This document shows positions 1 to 12,389 of a DNA stretch of 64,000 nucleotides, in pieces. Below the pieces are notes generated by a model. That model was not told the origin of the DNA. It searched no databases and worked only from the letters and a program-made list of their open reading frames with translations. Positions within the stretch are counted from its first letter, which is position 1; each line of letters starts with the position of its first letter. The DNA comes from Toxonevra muliebris (Eukaryota > Arthropoda > Insecta > Diptera > Pallopteridae): the NCBI GenBank assembly GCA_963691655.1, contig OY829329.1:8260708-8324707 (forward strand). The letters are read 5' to 3'. Both the position numbers and the translations under genes were made by a program.

Positions 1-1553
1 CAAAGTGGATTCAGTTAGTTTTGGTTGAAGGTATTTTAAGAAGATTTTGTTAGGATAAAATACAAATGCAACACGGGGAGAGAAATGAAAACGATGAAAG
101 AAAAATATTGTAACCACGATTTTTGCTTTTGGGGGGAAAAAGCGTGCATAAAATGTTATACAATTTCCATTTCATCTTTGACCAATTTAGGAGGTGGGAG
201 AGTAAGTTACAGTTGCATTGCTACAAAAACAAAAGTAAAAAATTGCTGCAGAAGGAAGCGTGTCAGCGTGCTGAGAGTTTAGTTGAAAGTCACTTACTGA
301 GATGACAACTACAACAACAGCAACAACAAGAAAAACAACAAGAAAAACAACTCTAGCTACGTTGACGTTGTTGTTGATGGCGATGATGACAAGCGCTTTT
401 TGCTACGCTACAACAAAGAGCACGTTATTGTTGTTGGTGTTTTTTTTTTTTTGTTTGCTTACTGCAAACGCGTGGGTTCATTAAAAAGCTAATAGAGCGT
501 CTCCTTCAAAAAGGAAACAATACTTTTTGCACTTTTCTGTTCTACCTTTCTCCCTCTCTCCTTCCCGAGCCAATGCAGTATAATTTGAATATTCCTTGTT
601 GTTCTTGTATTTACCATAACGCTTATAATGTTTTTGTTTTTTTTTGTTTGTTTTTTTCTTATTGTTGTTGCATTAAATTAATGTGAATTTCGCTTTTATG
701 CTTCATGATGCTTTTGTTTTTAAGTTTTCTTTCTATGCTCAAAGTTATAAAAAGGATGGATGCTTTTTGGTGCAAAAGACACACACACACACTCTTCCCT
801 TTGCCAAAGCGAATTCGCGTGTGACAACAACTCAAAAAGCCATGACAAACAACAACAACAATCACTACAACAAAAACATCTGTAAGCACATCCGAAACAC
901 TTAAGCAAAGCAAAATCCTTTGTGCGTTTTGCATTTGAGTTGCGTTCACACCAAAGAAACATGCAGCGCGAACATCTCATGCTGGAATTGCTATAGCTAC
1001 AGCTACTACAGTTGGTGACGTTTTGTTCTTTATTCAGAAAACTCAAAAAAAAAACAAAAAAATAAATAAAGCAAAGCTATACATGAGCCTTTGAAGTCCT
1101 CTGATGAGCATCACACATATACTTACACGCGCACGCAAATGCACACACACACACATAGATCATAAAAAAAAGCACTCAAGTTATCTTTATTGGTATATGT
1201 AACTGGTCTATGTATGCATGTATATGTTCTTGGGTGTGTGCGCGCGCCTTTGAGTGTGTAAACTCTAAAGCGCTTTATGACAGTGAGTGTCGCAGCGTTG
1301 CCATATTTGAGAAAAAATTAAGAACTTGTTTAATGCTTGTGCCAGTAGTTTTATTAATTACTTTTGAATTACTATAAGCCGTTATAAAATTCTCATGAGT
1401 TATGAACCCAGTCGGATAAGAGATGGAGATCAACAGTTTTGGTGCGATCGAAAATAAACGAGTTATTCAAACTGTTATTATAATATAGGGAAACTAAGCT
1501 CAGATGCATTCTAATTTTATCTCTTTGTACCGAATATTGAGTGAGATTGATTA
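1..1553. other. AT-rich noncoding DNA
   Basis: No supported gene. The stretch holds homopolymer T and A runs, CAA/GTT trinucleotide tracts, a short CA run near 780-792 and CA/TG runs near 1143-1155 and 1230-1245. The short open frames here are made of these tracts. A GTTGCCATATTT motif near 1295 has an inverted partner near 3225-3240, just outside the right end of the adjacent element; the significance is unclear. Confidence 0.6.
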
Positions 1554-3204
1554 CATTGTACAACAAAATGATACTTTAAATAGTACCGGAGATGTGACAC
1601 TGTTTTTCTTAGGTATTTTGGGTCGCTGTTCACTAATCTGTAAAAATTTTTAGGGTCAGGTTTCGTTTGGTTTTTGAAAATTTGATAAGGTTCAAGGATC
1701 AAAATTTTTTTTTCTGTTTATTTTTGCTTTTCTATACTAAATATGCCATTTTAAGAATTTTAGATGAAAAAAACAAATTTAATAAAATTTTAATTTGATG
1801 AGGGTGGGAGTCATGGCTGAAATTTTTTTTCTTTTTATTTTTGCTTTTCTATACGAATTATGCCATTTTAGGAGTTTTAAATTTAAATTTTTCGATGTCT
1901 TCGTTATGAAAATTTCATAAGGTTTAAGGATCAAAATTTTTTTTTCTGTTTATTTTTGTTTTTCTATACGAATTATGCAATTTTAGGAGTTTTGGATTTA
2001 AAAAATGTTTTCTTAAAATTTCAATTTCTCGTGTATATTGATAGATCTTCGTTTTTGAAAATTTGATAAGGGTGGGGGTCATTGATGAAAAATTTATTTT
2101 TTGTTTATTTCTGCTTTTCTACACGAATTATGGAATTTTAGGAGTTTTAGATGAAAAAAAAAAATTTTCATAAAATTAAAATTTATCAAGATCTTCGTTT
2201 TCGAAAATTTGATAAGGATGGGGGTCATGGATGAAAATTGTTTTTCCTGTTTATTTTTGCTTTTCTATACAAATTATATAATTTTGGGAGTTATAGATGA
2301 AAAAAAAATTGTCATAAGATTTTAATTTTTCGTGAATATTGGCAGATCTTTGACTTTGAAAATTTGATAGGCAGGGGCTTATGGATGAAATTTTTTTTTT
2401 GTTTATTTTAGCTTTTCTATACGAATTATGCAATTTTAGGGGTTTTAGCTGAAAAAAAAATTTTCATAATATTAAAATTTTTTGAGATCTTCGTTATGAA
2501 AATTTTATGAGGTAGGGGTTCAAGGATCAAAATTTTTTTTTCTATTTATTTTTGCTTTTCTATACAAATTATACAATTTTAGGAGTTTTGGATGGAAAAA
2601 AAATGTTTTCTTAAATTTTAAATTTCTCGTGTATATTGATAGATCTTCGTTTTTGAAAATTTGATAAGGGTGGGGGTCATGGATGAAAAATTTTATTTTT
2701 TGTTTATTTTTGCTTTTCTACACGCATTATGCCATTTTAGGAGTTTTAGATAAAAAAAAAAAATTTCCATAAAATTTAAATTTTTCGATCTTCGTTTTTG
2801 AAAATTTGATAAGGGTGGGGGGGTCATATATGAAAATTGTTTTTCCTGTTTATTTTAGCTTTTCTACACGAATTATGAAGTTTTAAGAGTTTTAGATGCA
2901 AAAAATTTTTTCATAAAATTTTAATTTTTCGAGATTTTACTTTTTGAAAATTTGATAACGGTGGGGGCCATGGATCAAATTTTTTTTTCTGTTTATTTTT
3001 GATTTTTTATACGAACTATGCAATTTTGGGAAATTTGAACGAAAATAAAAATTTTTATCTATAAATCAAAAAACGAATATTTACGAATATACAGGAAAGC
3101 TGACCCGACCCGAATTTTTTTTTACAGTTTCATGATTAGCGGGCAAAAATATCAAAGAAAAACCGGATCACAACTATTTAAAAGTCCCATTTTGTTGTAC
3201 AGTG
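1554..3204. mobile_element. Long-TIR element with internal satellite, copy 1
   Basis: The left end reads CATTGTACAACAAAATG and the right end reads CATTTTGTTGTACAGTG, its inverted complement. The inverted similarity continues inward for roughly 110 bases on each side and stops at a GGGTCAGGT motif on the left (about 1656-1664) and its complement near 3100-3112. A TA dinucleotide precedes the left end and follows the right end, so a TA target duplication is possible. The interior is a satellite array and no protein is encoded, so this is a non-autonomous DNA transposon. The superfamily is not identified. Related copies lie at 23152 and 57354. Confidence 0.75.
1675..3060 (+). repeat. AT-rich satellite, about 140-bp unit
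   Basis: About ten degenerate units, with the anchor GCTTTTCTATACGAATTATG recurring near 1725, 1842, 1960, 2113, 2260, 2410, 2552, 2710, 2860 and 3000. Spacing is about 117-153 bases. Each unit also holds ATTTTAGGAGTTTTAGATG, an A run and GATAAGGGTGGGGGTCATGG. The array fills the space between the two inverted repeats of the surrounding element. The anchor is recognisably related to TTTTCTACACGTTTTAT in the array at 23.3-24.4 kb (read on the minus strand). Confidence 0.85.
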
Positions 3205-5126
3205 TAAACTTCCATATTAACCAAAATATGGCAACACTCACCATATCTGCAATTAAAATAATAAAAGGAAGAAATAAATAAACAAAAAAAAACCAACAGC
3301 AACAACAACAAAGATGACAAAGTTAACAAGCAGCACGAAAAAAATCACGACATATAAGAATCATGACTTTCGCATGAACCTAAGAGCAAGCTAAGTATGT
3401 GGTGTAAGGCAAGGGGCATAGCAAGGCATAAGGGCAGGCATAGCATAGTTTGGTATGCCACACAGAAATATAGCAACTGCATACAGCACACAACTCAAAG
3501 TAGCATGCGCTTCAACTATCTACCAAGTACTTATACATATATGAATGTATATGTATGTGTGTGTGTGTGCATCTTTGAGGTACAAAAAAAAAAAAAATTA
3601 AATAAAATATTTCGCTTCAACCTCAAACAAGCTAAAAATCTGACAAAGGTCAACATGAACCAACAAGAAGGAAAGAAAAAAACGTGCTTCATCATTTGCA
3701 ACAACATCACAAAATGTTGACAGCATCATGTTCAACCAAAAAACAATAAAATAGAAAAAAAATCTATAAAAATCATAAAAAGCAGCAACAACAACGAAAC
3801 TAAGAAAAAGGAAATATTGTATACATATACTTGAATTTTACTAGGTTTCATGCCGCTTGCGGCTTTTAGGTCAATTTGAGATCAATTTAAATGCCTCCAT
3901 CACATCCACCTTCAACTTCTTTGCCACTTTGTTGAATGTTTTTGTTGTTGCTGCTGCTCTTGCTGCTGCTCGTCATCGTTATTATTATTAGACGCACACG
4001 CTGAGATATATAAATTTGATTCGTTTACTTGCCGTTTTCTTCCATTTCTTCCTATACGTAAAATAAAATCATTTTCATTTAGCGTATAGCATGCTGAAGG
4101 GAAGGAGGAGAATTTTTATGAATGTGTGTGTGTGTGTAGGAAGAAAAGGAAATAGCTTTCGGCAGCAAATCATTTTGGTATGCACGCTCGCTCTAGCACG
4201 CCGCCTGTTTCTGTTCAGCTCGTAGTTCATTTTATTTCGCTGCGCATCAATACACCCCGTATACAACAACAACAACAACAACAGCAATAGCCACAATTTT
4301 TATTGTGTTGACACAATTTATACCCGACCCGCGTATTGCATATCAATCTCGCTTGCTTCTCTTAAAACTTCATATGCTGCACTGTGACAACAGCCTCTAC
4401 TTCATCATTCAGCTACATGTGCAGCCAACTTCCAAACCAAAGTATTTAAGTATCTTCAAGACCACTATGAAAATATATTGGGCAGCTATGTGGCAAGCAG
4501 GAAGGCAAGGCAGGCAAGCCAGTCAGTCATTTAGGCGGGCAAGCTGTCAGGCACCCATTAATGAAATGTAAATTTTCTTCTTAGCATCGTAAAAAAATAG
4601 ATTTTCTAAGACGACATTTGTGTTGTGGCAATAAAAACCTACGCATATGCATCTAATATTGCATGCAACGAGTGAGCAATCGACCAAAATAGAAAAGTTA
4701 TTAGCAAAAATAGAAATGCATATTAGTGTTGCAAATAAGTTAGAGAGGAGTTTTGCTTTAGCCGGTCAGGGTTGACTCAAGTGTACGCTGCATTAATGCA
4801 TTGATCAACCATTAATAGCATTAATGCAAATGCAAACTTATTTCCATTATATTTTTGATAATTAATGAAAATTACTTCTACAAGGAAATTTCAACTATTT
4901 CTTTCAAAAAGTCTTTGTGAGTGGAAATTGATTTGAAAAGCAAACCCAAGTTTCTTCTTTTTTGTTGTTCACATTAGCAATTTATTCATAAAAAACTTTC
5001 TGAGAGGAACTTGCGAGAATTTTTACAGATCTAAATTCCATTTTAGAAGTAATTTATGTTTCCGCAGGGGAAACTATGAAAATTTATCCAAAAACTCTGT
5101 GTTCTTCATAAATAGGAGAGCCAGAC
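3205..5126. other. Noncoding DNA with simple repeats
   Basis: No supported gene. It contains a TG run near 3552-3568, CAA and GTT/CTG trinucleotide tracts near 3290-3310, 3785-3800 and 3945-3975, and another TG run near 4125-4137. A locally GC-richer piece at 4440-4560 is built of GGCAAG-like repeats. I see no splice-site and frame combination that supports an exon. Confidence 0.55.
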
Positions 5127-6145
5127 GTACTGATTTCATATGTACTTGCAATAATTTCTCAAGTACTTGTACTAAATTTGTAAGTATATGTACTAATTTT
5201 GTAAGTATTTCTACTAATTTTGTAGGTACTTGTACTAAATTCGTAAGTACTTCTACTAATTTTGTAGGTTCTTGTACTAATTTTGTAAGTACTTGTAGTT
5301 AATTTTGAGAACCTGTACTAAATTCATAAGTACTTGTACTAATTTTGTAAGTTCTTGTACTAATTTTGTAAGTTCTTGTACTAATTTTGTAAGTACTTGT
5401 ACTAACTTTGTAAGTACTTGTACTAATTTAGTAAGTACTTGCACCAATTTTCTAACTACTTGTCCTAAATTCGCAAGTACTGGCACTAATTTGGTAAGTA
5501 ATTGTACTAAATTTGATAGTACTTGTACTAAATTCGTAAGTATTTGTACTAACTTCGTAAGTACTTGTACTAATTTTGTAAATACTTGTACTAATTACGT
5601 AAATACTTGTACTAAATACGTAAATACTTTTACCAATTTTGTAAGTACGTAAATAATTGTACTAATTGCGTAAATACTTGTACTAATTTTTTAAGTACTT
5701 GTACTAATTACGTAAATACTTGTAATAATTACGTAAATACTTGTACTAATTACGTAAGTACTTGTACTAATTACGAAAGTACTTGTACTAAATTCGTAAG
5801 TACTTGTACTAATTACGTAAATACTTTTACTAAATTCGTAAGTACTTGTACTAAATTCTTAAGTACTTGTACTAAGTTTGTAAGTACTTGTACTAAATTT
5901 TCAAATACTTATGGTAAATTCGCAAGTTTTTGTACTAAATTTGCTAGTACTTGCACTAAATTCGCAAGTACTTGTACTAATTTTGTAGGTACTTGTACTT
6001 AATTCGTAAATACTAGTACTAATTATGTAAGTACTTGGACTAAATTCGTAAGTACTTGTACCAATTTCGATAGTACTTGTACTAATTATGTTAGTACTTC
6101 TAGTTTTTTGAGTACTTGCACAGGTTTTTTAAATATTGTACTAAT
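5127..6145 (+). repeat. 21-bp minisatellite
   Basis: About 48 copies of a 21-base unit, consensus GTAAGTACTTGTACTAATTTT, with variants such as AAATTC or AATTACG in the second half. Because 21 is a multiple of three, the array keeps long frames open on both strands; the heptapeptide STCTNFV is an artefact of this. The array is followed within about 35 bases by a TCTGA-type array. Each unit contains GTAAGT, the splice donor consensus, so about 40 donor-like sites occur in a row on the plus strand. Confidence 0.95.
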
Positions 6146-6179
6146 TTTCTTCAATTTTTTTTTTTGTTAGCATTTTTTT

Positions 6180-7150
6180 CCATTCTGCCTTGATAATGTT
6201 GTTTGATCTGATTTTTGTTCTGTTTTGATCCAATGAAACTGTTTCTAGTTTTTTTTTTTTTGGTCTGAGTTTTTTGGTGCTTTTTCTCTAAATTCTGGAC
6301 TGGCTTTTGGTTTTAGATTAATCTGAGTTTTCGGTCTATATTTTACTCTGATTTTTGTTTGATTTTTTGCCTAATTTGTTATTTAAAATGTGGCCGAATC
6401 TTATCTGAGTTGTGTTCTGAATTTTGGTCTAAAATTTTGTTTAAATTGTGATTTCAATTTGGCCATAAGTCAGATTTTTGGTAGAAATTTCGGTAAAATC
6501 TTGTTCTAAATTAATGTCTGAATTCCGATCCGATTTTTGGTCTGAGTTCCTCACTGAAAGCCAATTTTGGTCTATGTGAGGCAATTCGCCATTATAATCT
6601 TGGTCTGAATTTCTATATGGTGTTTGGTAAAAAATTGTAGTCTGAGTTTTAATCTGAATTTCGATCCGATATTTCGCTTGAATTTGTTAATAATATCGGA
6701 TTGATTTTTGGTCTGAATTCCGGTTTATTTTTGGTTTTTTGGTTTGACTTTTTATCCAAATTTTGGTTCGATTTTGCTCTGCGAATGGTCTGAATAGGTT
6801 ATGGTCTGGGATTTTGATCTGAGTTGTCTTTGAATTTGTTTTGAGTTCTGGCCGAATTTCGCACTCTTTTTGATCTGAATTTATGCTTGAATTTTGGTAT
6901 GAGTTTTGATCTGAATTTTTATGATTTTTAGTATAAATTTCTGTCTGACTTTGTTCTGAATTCGGTATGAATTGTGGATCGGTATTTCAACTGATTTTTT
7001 AACTGAAATTGTTTTAAATTTTGATTTAATTTTTTAACTGAATTTTGGACTGATTTTGCTTTACTTTTGGATGGAATTTGGTCTGAATTCGGATTGGTTT
7101 CTCGGATCTGATTTTTGGTTCGAATTTCGGTCTAGTTGATGCTCTGGTAA
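6180..7150 (+). repeat. Degenerate TCTGA-type array
   Basis: A strongly diverged short-period array of TCTGAATTTTGG and TTTGATCTGATTTT words, unit about 11-12 bases. It belongs to the same family as the arrays at 12.4-14.2, 16.3-19.5 and 63.3-64.0 kb but is more decayed. It directly follows the 21-bp minisatellite. No coding content. Confidence 0.8.
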
Positions 7151-8848
7151 TTATCCTAAAAAATAAGTCCTCATCAAAGTTCAACGCTAAATCCGCTACT
7201 GCTTACTTTTATTTGCTTTTTGATAACACAAAAAACATGCACTTACAAGCTCTGAACCAGAATAAAGAAAATCCTTGCCCCACCAACGTTGGGCACATAT
7301 GTACATACATAAATATATAAAATATGCAGAAGAAAGTATAAAAATTCAAAATTAATTACTGAAAAAGATGCAGAAGCAACAACAGGAACAGCAGGACGAG
7401 TATTGCTCATTTGAAATTCAAGAAGAGTAGAAGTAGATATGTGTGCATAAGGCTCATGTAAATACACACACACACGCACACATGCAGCAACATGCAGCAT
7501 GCAACGTTTACAATCTCAAGTACATTTTTTATACAAACAAAATACGGAAAATAATAATAATATGCAGATATGGCATAATTTATTTGCCTCTACCAGCATT
7601 AATGCGTATGCGTTAACAAATCGCTCTCGCACACAAACAAACACGCACACGCACACACACATAGAAATAACACACGCATCCTCCGCACATCCTTTGCATT
7701 GCATCACAATTTTTTGTTTTTTTTTTTTGTTGTTTTGACAGATCGTTTGTCACTCTTCTCAAGCACTTTTAGCATATATACATACTGGGACGAATGCAGC
7801 GTTAACGGCAGCGGCAACAGCATCAGCATCCTACCACTAGTCCCAATTTTTCGTGTATGTCTGTCTGTCTGCCTGCCTGACGGTGGAGCTGCTGACTATG
7901 CGTGTGTGTCTTATTTTTTCTCAATTTGTTTATTTATTTGTTTGTTTTTGCATGAAAATTTTTTGTTTCAGATTAAATTAATTGAAAACAAAAACAACAA
8001 CAACAAATATTGTATGTCAAAAAGGCGTTTTAATTTTGTTTTTTTTTTTTTTTGTTTTTTTGCGCCCATTTCTGTTCTGGGTTCTGGGAAAGACGAAATC
8101 TCAAGTGGCAAGGAACGTTTGCCACACGTTCTTTATGTTGTGTTATGTGGCACGTTATGCCGTAAGAGGCGCAACACTGTACATATTTGGTATGAGTGTC
8201 TGTTTTCTATTATTATTATTATTGTTGTTGTTGTAAATGTCATATTGCACAAGTGAATGCGTAAAAAAAAAAGAAGAAAAAAGATTATAAATGTGCATGC
8301 GAACAGATTTATTGAAAATCAATAATGATTTAGTAATTACAGTTTAGTTTTTATTTTATTGGTTTTCTAAATGTTATCAGACATAAGTATATGTGTGTGT
8401 GAGTGTGTGTGTGAGTGTGTGTGTATACAGTGTGGTGGTAAATAAAAGCGGCTATCATAAAATATTTAGTCGCTTAGTACTCAGCGATTGATGCACTAGA
8501 TTTGGGTCCCAGAAATCACAGCACTCGAAAAATATTGAAATTTTTTTCAGCTTGAGGACCCAAGAAAACAAGGTTCAACTGAGACCACTTCAAATCAGTA
8601 AAGAAAAACGGAAGGTTGCTTTGAATTTATAAATCTGCAAATACTTTTCGAAAGTAACGACATGAATTTAAGGAAATTTTAATTCTACCAGTAAAAATAG
8701 TAATTTCAATTTTTCAAGTCCTACAATTTTGATACCTCTATAATGAAAATAAAAAAAATTCAACTACTCAAACGATTACGAATTCTGAAAATGGATCCAA
8801 CTCGTGAAAGAATGTATAATTTTATTATGTTATCGTAAATAATAAATG
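7151..8848. other. Noncoding DNA with CA/TG and T tracts
   Basis: No supported gene. It contains CA runs near 7465-7485 and 7640-7660, ATT/GTT tracts at 8205-8234 and TG runs at 8392-8424. The open frame at 7699-8256 (185 codons) is composed of T-rich homopolymers and shows no recognisable domain. At about 8427 a CAGTGTGGTGGTAAATAAAA sequence resembles a transposon end, but I found no partner. Confidence 0.5.
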
Positions 8849-8924
8849 CCCACGCTTGTAGTTATAAACAAGCATTCCCTGATCGAAATAACTGGGAAGA
8901 GACGAGACCAAAGTTTTCAGGGGA

Positions 8925-8932
8925 CTATCATG
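8925..8932 (+). repeat. 8-bp target-site duplication, left copy
   Basis: CTATCATG immediately left of the hAT end, identical to the right copy at 9926-9933. Confidence 0.85.
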
Positions 8933-9925
8933 CAGGGCCGTAGCCAGGATTTTTTTTCGGGGGGGGAGGGGGGGGGGGGCGGTTTTCATTCGACGAAAAT
9001 ATTCATATAAAATTTGTATGAAACTGATGTTTAAATACAATAAATTAAATACGATGATGGACCCTATCAGACTAGGGAGAAAAGTGGATAAATGTCTTAA
9101 AACTTTAGGAAAAATGTTTGTTTCCGAATTTTCATAATCTTAACCTAAAAAAAATGCCCGAAAATGACAAAAAAAAATTCACAGAATAATCAATTTAAAT
9201 TTTTTCAAATAAATATTATTTAATGTGGATTCCAATACATTTTTTATCGTGAAAGACATAATTTTAATAACTCATTGACTTGTCATTACCGATAATGAAC
9301 CCAACCTCAAAAAAATGATCAAAAATGCCAAAAATAGTCAGAGACTAATTTTTTTCAAATGATTATTAGTGGGAATTTGGGCCACTATCAATGATGAGGA
9401 TGAGGTTGGCATATATTCTCTAAATTCGTGCAGTCACAGCATTGAAATCTTCCGAGTCAGGTGCTCCGAGCAATAATGGCTTAAAGGATTAATTATATTT
9501 AAAGATTAAGAACTTTGAAGCTTATTCAATAACACTGCCCTGCATGGGTGAACAATAGGTGAACAATATTGTTCCTTGTGTTTGCGAATGAATTTTTCAT
9601 GCTGAACACGAATCTGAGGTCAAAAACTTCCCGTTACGTCACGTTTTAGAAAAATGGGGTTGAAAGCCCTGAAAATACTGTTTTTGGCCATGTAGCACAA
9701 CTTCATACGATTTCAATTCAAATTTATTTTTAAAATTTTTTCTTTTATTTGACTTTTTAGAAAGAAACCGATTAAAAAATATTTAAAAATCGTTCAATAG
9801 ATTTTATTTTGACTTTTTTCCATCCATTGGCAATCAATATCAAAAATTAGGAAAAAGTTTTCACATTTCAGGGGGGGAGGGGGGAGGTCAGAACCCCCAA
9901 AACTTCCCCCCTAAATACGGTCTTG
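8933..9925 (+). mobile_element. Non-autonomous hAT element inserted in RNase H
   Basis: About 993 bp. The left end starts CAGGGCCGTAGCCAGGATTT and the right end, read inverted, starts CAAGACCGTATTTAGGGGGG. Both ends are followed by G-rich tracts (about 8959-8981 and 9868-9888). It is flanked by an identical 8-bp duplication, CTATCATG, the size typical of hAT transposition. Removing the element and one duplication copy restores the RNase H reading frame of the host retrotransposon. No transposase is encoded. A truncated relative lies at 48717-48917 in the opposite orientation. Confidence 0.85.
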
Positions 9926-9933
9926 CTATCATG
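9926..9933 (+). repeat. 8-bp target-site duplication, right copy
   Basis: CTATCATG immediately right of the hAT end. With the left copy it defines the insertion boundaries exactly. Confidence 0.85.
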
Positions 9934-10799
9934 TATGCTATACAGATGGCTGCAAGGCAAGCGATAGAGTCGAGGCAGGAAGGAGTGTAGCAAAAAAATC
10001 CATTTATCCAGGTATGGGCACAGCTAACTCAGTTTTCCGAGCCGAAGTGCATGCCCATGAGTTCAGCCTAAGGGAGTATGAAAACCGATCTGTGGTTAAC
10101 AAGAACATTTACATACACTCTGACAGCAGAGCTGCTCTTCTTGTACTCTCTGCATGCGAAATCACATCAAAACTAGTTTGGGATTGCCTACAGCTCCTGA
10201 ATAACCTAGCATCTCACAACAGAGTACAATTCATTTGGGTGCCAGGGCATAAGGGGCACGTTGGCAATGAAATGGCAGATGAACTTGCTTGAAAAGGCTA
10301 GTCCAGTGAATTCATTGGAACAGAATCATTCTTCGGCTCACCATGGAGTTCAGTTAAGGATCTAATTTTTTAAAATTGGCTGGTTAATAATTCGCTACAA
10401 TAGTGGAGAGAAATCCCCTCAATCATTCATGCCAAACGTCTGTCATAATAGAACTAAGCAATTGCTTAATCTAGGTAGAAAACAAATCCGAACAAAGCCA
10501 CAGGATCAACAATTACTTATCAACCTTGGGTTTACTACAGGACGATATGTGTCGAATATGTAACGAGGAGGAAGAAATAAAAATACATTAATTGCTCATG
10601 GGATATCACAATAGACCCAAGTTGGCCGCAGTGATCTGGGATAGTCTTGCCCACCTCCTCAACAGTCCTAATCTAACATTCTAATCTAGTTATAAACAAA
10701 TGATAGAAATTTGTGAAAGAATGGGAGAGGAAAAATGGGGTGAAATTAATTTCAGTCACCGAAAAAGTTAGCTGTTCTATCAAAACTTTCAAAAGATTT

Positions 10800-11935
10800 T
10801 TTTGATTTCCTGATGTTCAATTCAAGTTTTGAATTAGCTAACACAAGAACCTAAAAGGGTTCTGAGATTTTAGAAAATCTGATGAATTTTAGAAAAACAT
10901 ATTCGCCATTTTATTTTTTTTTTAAGATTTGATTTCAAAATCGTAATCAGCAAAACCCAGAAACCTCTTTACTTAGAGTTGTATGCACACCTTAAGACTT
11001 TAAAAAAAAAAATGTCCTCCATTTTGCTTTTTAAAATTTGATTTCTAAATCCCAATGAGCAAGACCAAAACCCTCCCACTCAGAGTTTTATGCAAATCTG
11101 GAAACTTTTCAGAAAAAATGGCCGCCATTTTGTAGCTACCATTTTGTTTTTTTTTTTAATTCGAATTCAAAATCGTAATCAGAAAACCCCAAAAACCCTT
11201 TTACCCAAAGTTTTATGCACATCTGATGACTTTTCGTGAAACGTGTCCGCCATTTTGTTGCCACCATTTTATTTTTTAATGATCTGATTTCAAAATCGTA
11301 ATCATCAAGCCCAAAAACGCCCCTAACTCAGAGTTTTAAGCAAATCTAAAGACTTTTCAGAAAAAAATGTCCGCCATTTTGTAATTGCCATTTTGTTTTT
11401 TTTTTTAATTTGACTTCAAAATCATAATCAAGAAACTCAAGAACGCTCCTACTCAAAGTTTTAGGAACATCTGGTGACTTTTCGAAAAACATGGCCGCCA
11501 TTTTGTTGCCACCATTTTGTTTTCTGAAAGATTTGACTTTAAAATCGTAATTAAGAAACCCAAGAATGCTCCTACACAAAGTTTTATATACATCTGGTGA
11601 CTTTTCTACAAACATGGCCGCCATTTTGTAATCGCCATTTTGTTTTTTAAAGATCCGATCTTAAAATCGTAATCAGCAAGCCCGAAAACACCCCCAACTC
11701 AGAGTTTGATGCAAATGTAAATACTCTTTCGTTTGATTGAAGATTTTGTGGTTTTTGATCGGTTTGCTCTCGGACTTAATGGGTTAAAGATTTAAATTCA
11801 AAATCATAATCAGCAGGCTCAAAAACCCTTAGAGTTTCATGCAAATCTGAAGACTTTTGTTGCCATTTTGTAATCTCCATTTTCCTTTTTTTGAAAATCT
11901 AATCTCAAATTCATAATCAGCGACCCCGAAAACCT
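10800..11935 (+). repeat. About 121-bp satellite with paired GCCATTTTG motifs, array A
   Basis: About eight degenerate units, anchored by GACTTTTCAGAAAAAATGGC near 10999, 11102, 11229, 11349, 11474, 11596, 11716 and 11852 (mean spacing about 121). A typical unit has CGCCATTTTGT, a second CCATTTTGTTTTT about 12 bases on, then a segment like CAAAATCGTAATCAGCAAGC, a CCCAAAAACCC tract and CAGAGTTTTATGCAAATCTG. The architecture matches the array at 36960-38165. GCCAT is the core bound by the YY1/Pho zinc-finger family; binding here is speculative. Open frames inside are artefacts. Confidence 0.85.
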
Positions 11936-12389
11936 ACAAAGGTAAGTTGGATGTACAGAAAATTTAAACTTCGTATTTTGGTCAGTTTTCAGAGGTTTTG
12001 GAACCATTGTCTAGCCTTTCAGCCTCCTCTCTGTACCCCTTTCTTCAGAGATTTTTCGGGCGTCTTTTCTACTTTTTTATGAGAAATTTTTTTGCCGATG
12101 AACTTTTTTAGAAAAATTATTTTAAAAACCTCTTGAAAGGGTCGAGAGAGCAAATACTATAAAAAAGTATTTTATTTTAGTTTTAACCATGCCAATCATT
12201 AAACTTTGGCACCTTGCATTGCAGTCCAGCACTGTTAACTACTAAGCTTTGGTGACCAGGTTTAAGTTTCAATTGGAATTATTTGAAAACTCTCAATCAA
12301 ATCAAGTGCCCGAGAAAATTAAACTCAAAACTACTCGGCACTTTTGAGATTGCTTTGTTCGAAAACCAGAGTTAAAAATAGATCTAAAA
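11936..12389. other. Noncoding spacer between two arrays
   Basis: No gene seen. Moderately AT-rich unique-looking sequence between the 121-bp array and the next TCTGA array. ACTACTCGGC near 12332 resembles CTACTCGGC in the shared tail of the TCTGA arrays (14231, 19138), which hints that the mobile unit begins before the array. Confidence 0.5.

Larger units (their letters stand above)
8850..10770 (+). pseudogene. Non-LTR retrotransposon ORF2 3' part (RNase H), interrupted
   Basis: Fragment of the RNase H-bearing end of a non-LTR retrotransposon polyprotein, which degrades the RNA of the RNA-DNA hybrid during target-primed reverse transcription. The frame runs from about 8850 to 8932, is split by a hAT insertion, and resumes at 9934. 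Visible motifs are YTDG (9939-9950, first catalytic Asp), AEVHA (catalytic Glu), HSDSRAAL (second Asp), WVPGHKGHVGNEMADELA (last Asp and the His region). A stop follows at 10290-10292. Downstream, after frameshifts, a CRICNEEEE zinc-knuckle-like piece lies near 10550-10585. It is closely similar in layout to the element at 61.8-63.2 kb, so it is an I/LOA-type family. It is dead: the reverse transcriptase is absent and several stops are present. Confidence 0.85.

Noticed and set aside
1283..3245. Outer inverted GTTGCCATATTT motif around the first TIR element
   Set aside because: Only about 20 bases match and the left copy is more than 200 bases from the element, so it may be chance.
5277..5652. 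Overlapping open frames of 69 and 115 codons with heptad repeats
   Set aside because: They are products of the 21-bp minisatellite, open on both strands because 21 is divisible by three.
7699..8256. 185-codon open frame, the longest in the window with an ATG
   Set aside because: Composed of T-run derived Phe, Val and Leu blocks and Asn runs from AAC repeats; no domain and no exon signals.
11346..11624. Minus-strand frame reading MAAMFVEKSPDVYKTL repeats
   Set aside because: It comes from the 121-bp satellite array; the apparent protein repeat equals the DNA unit.
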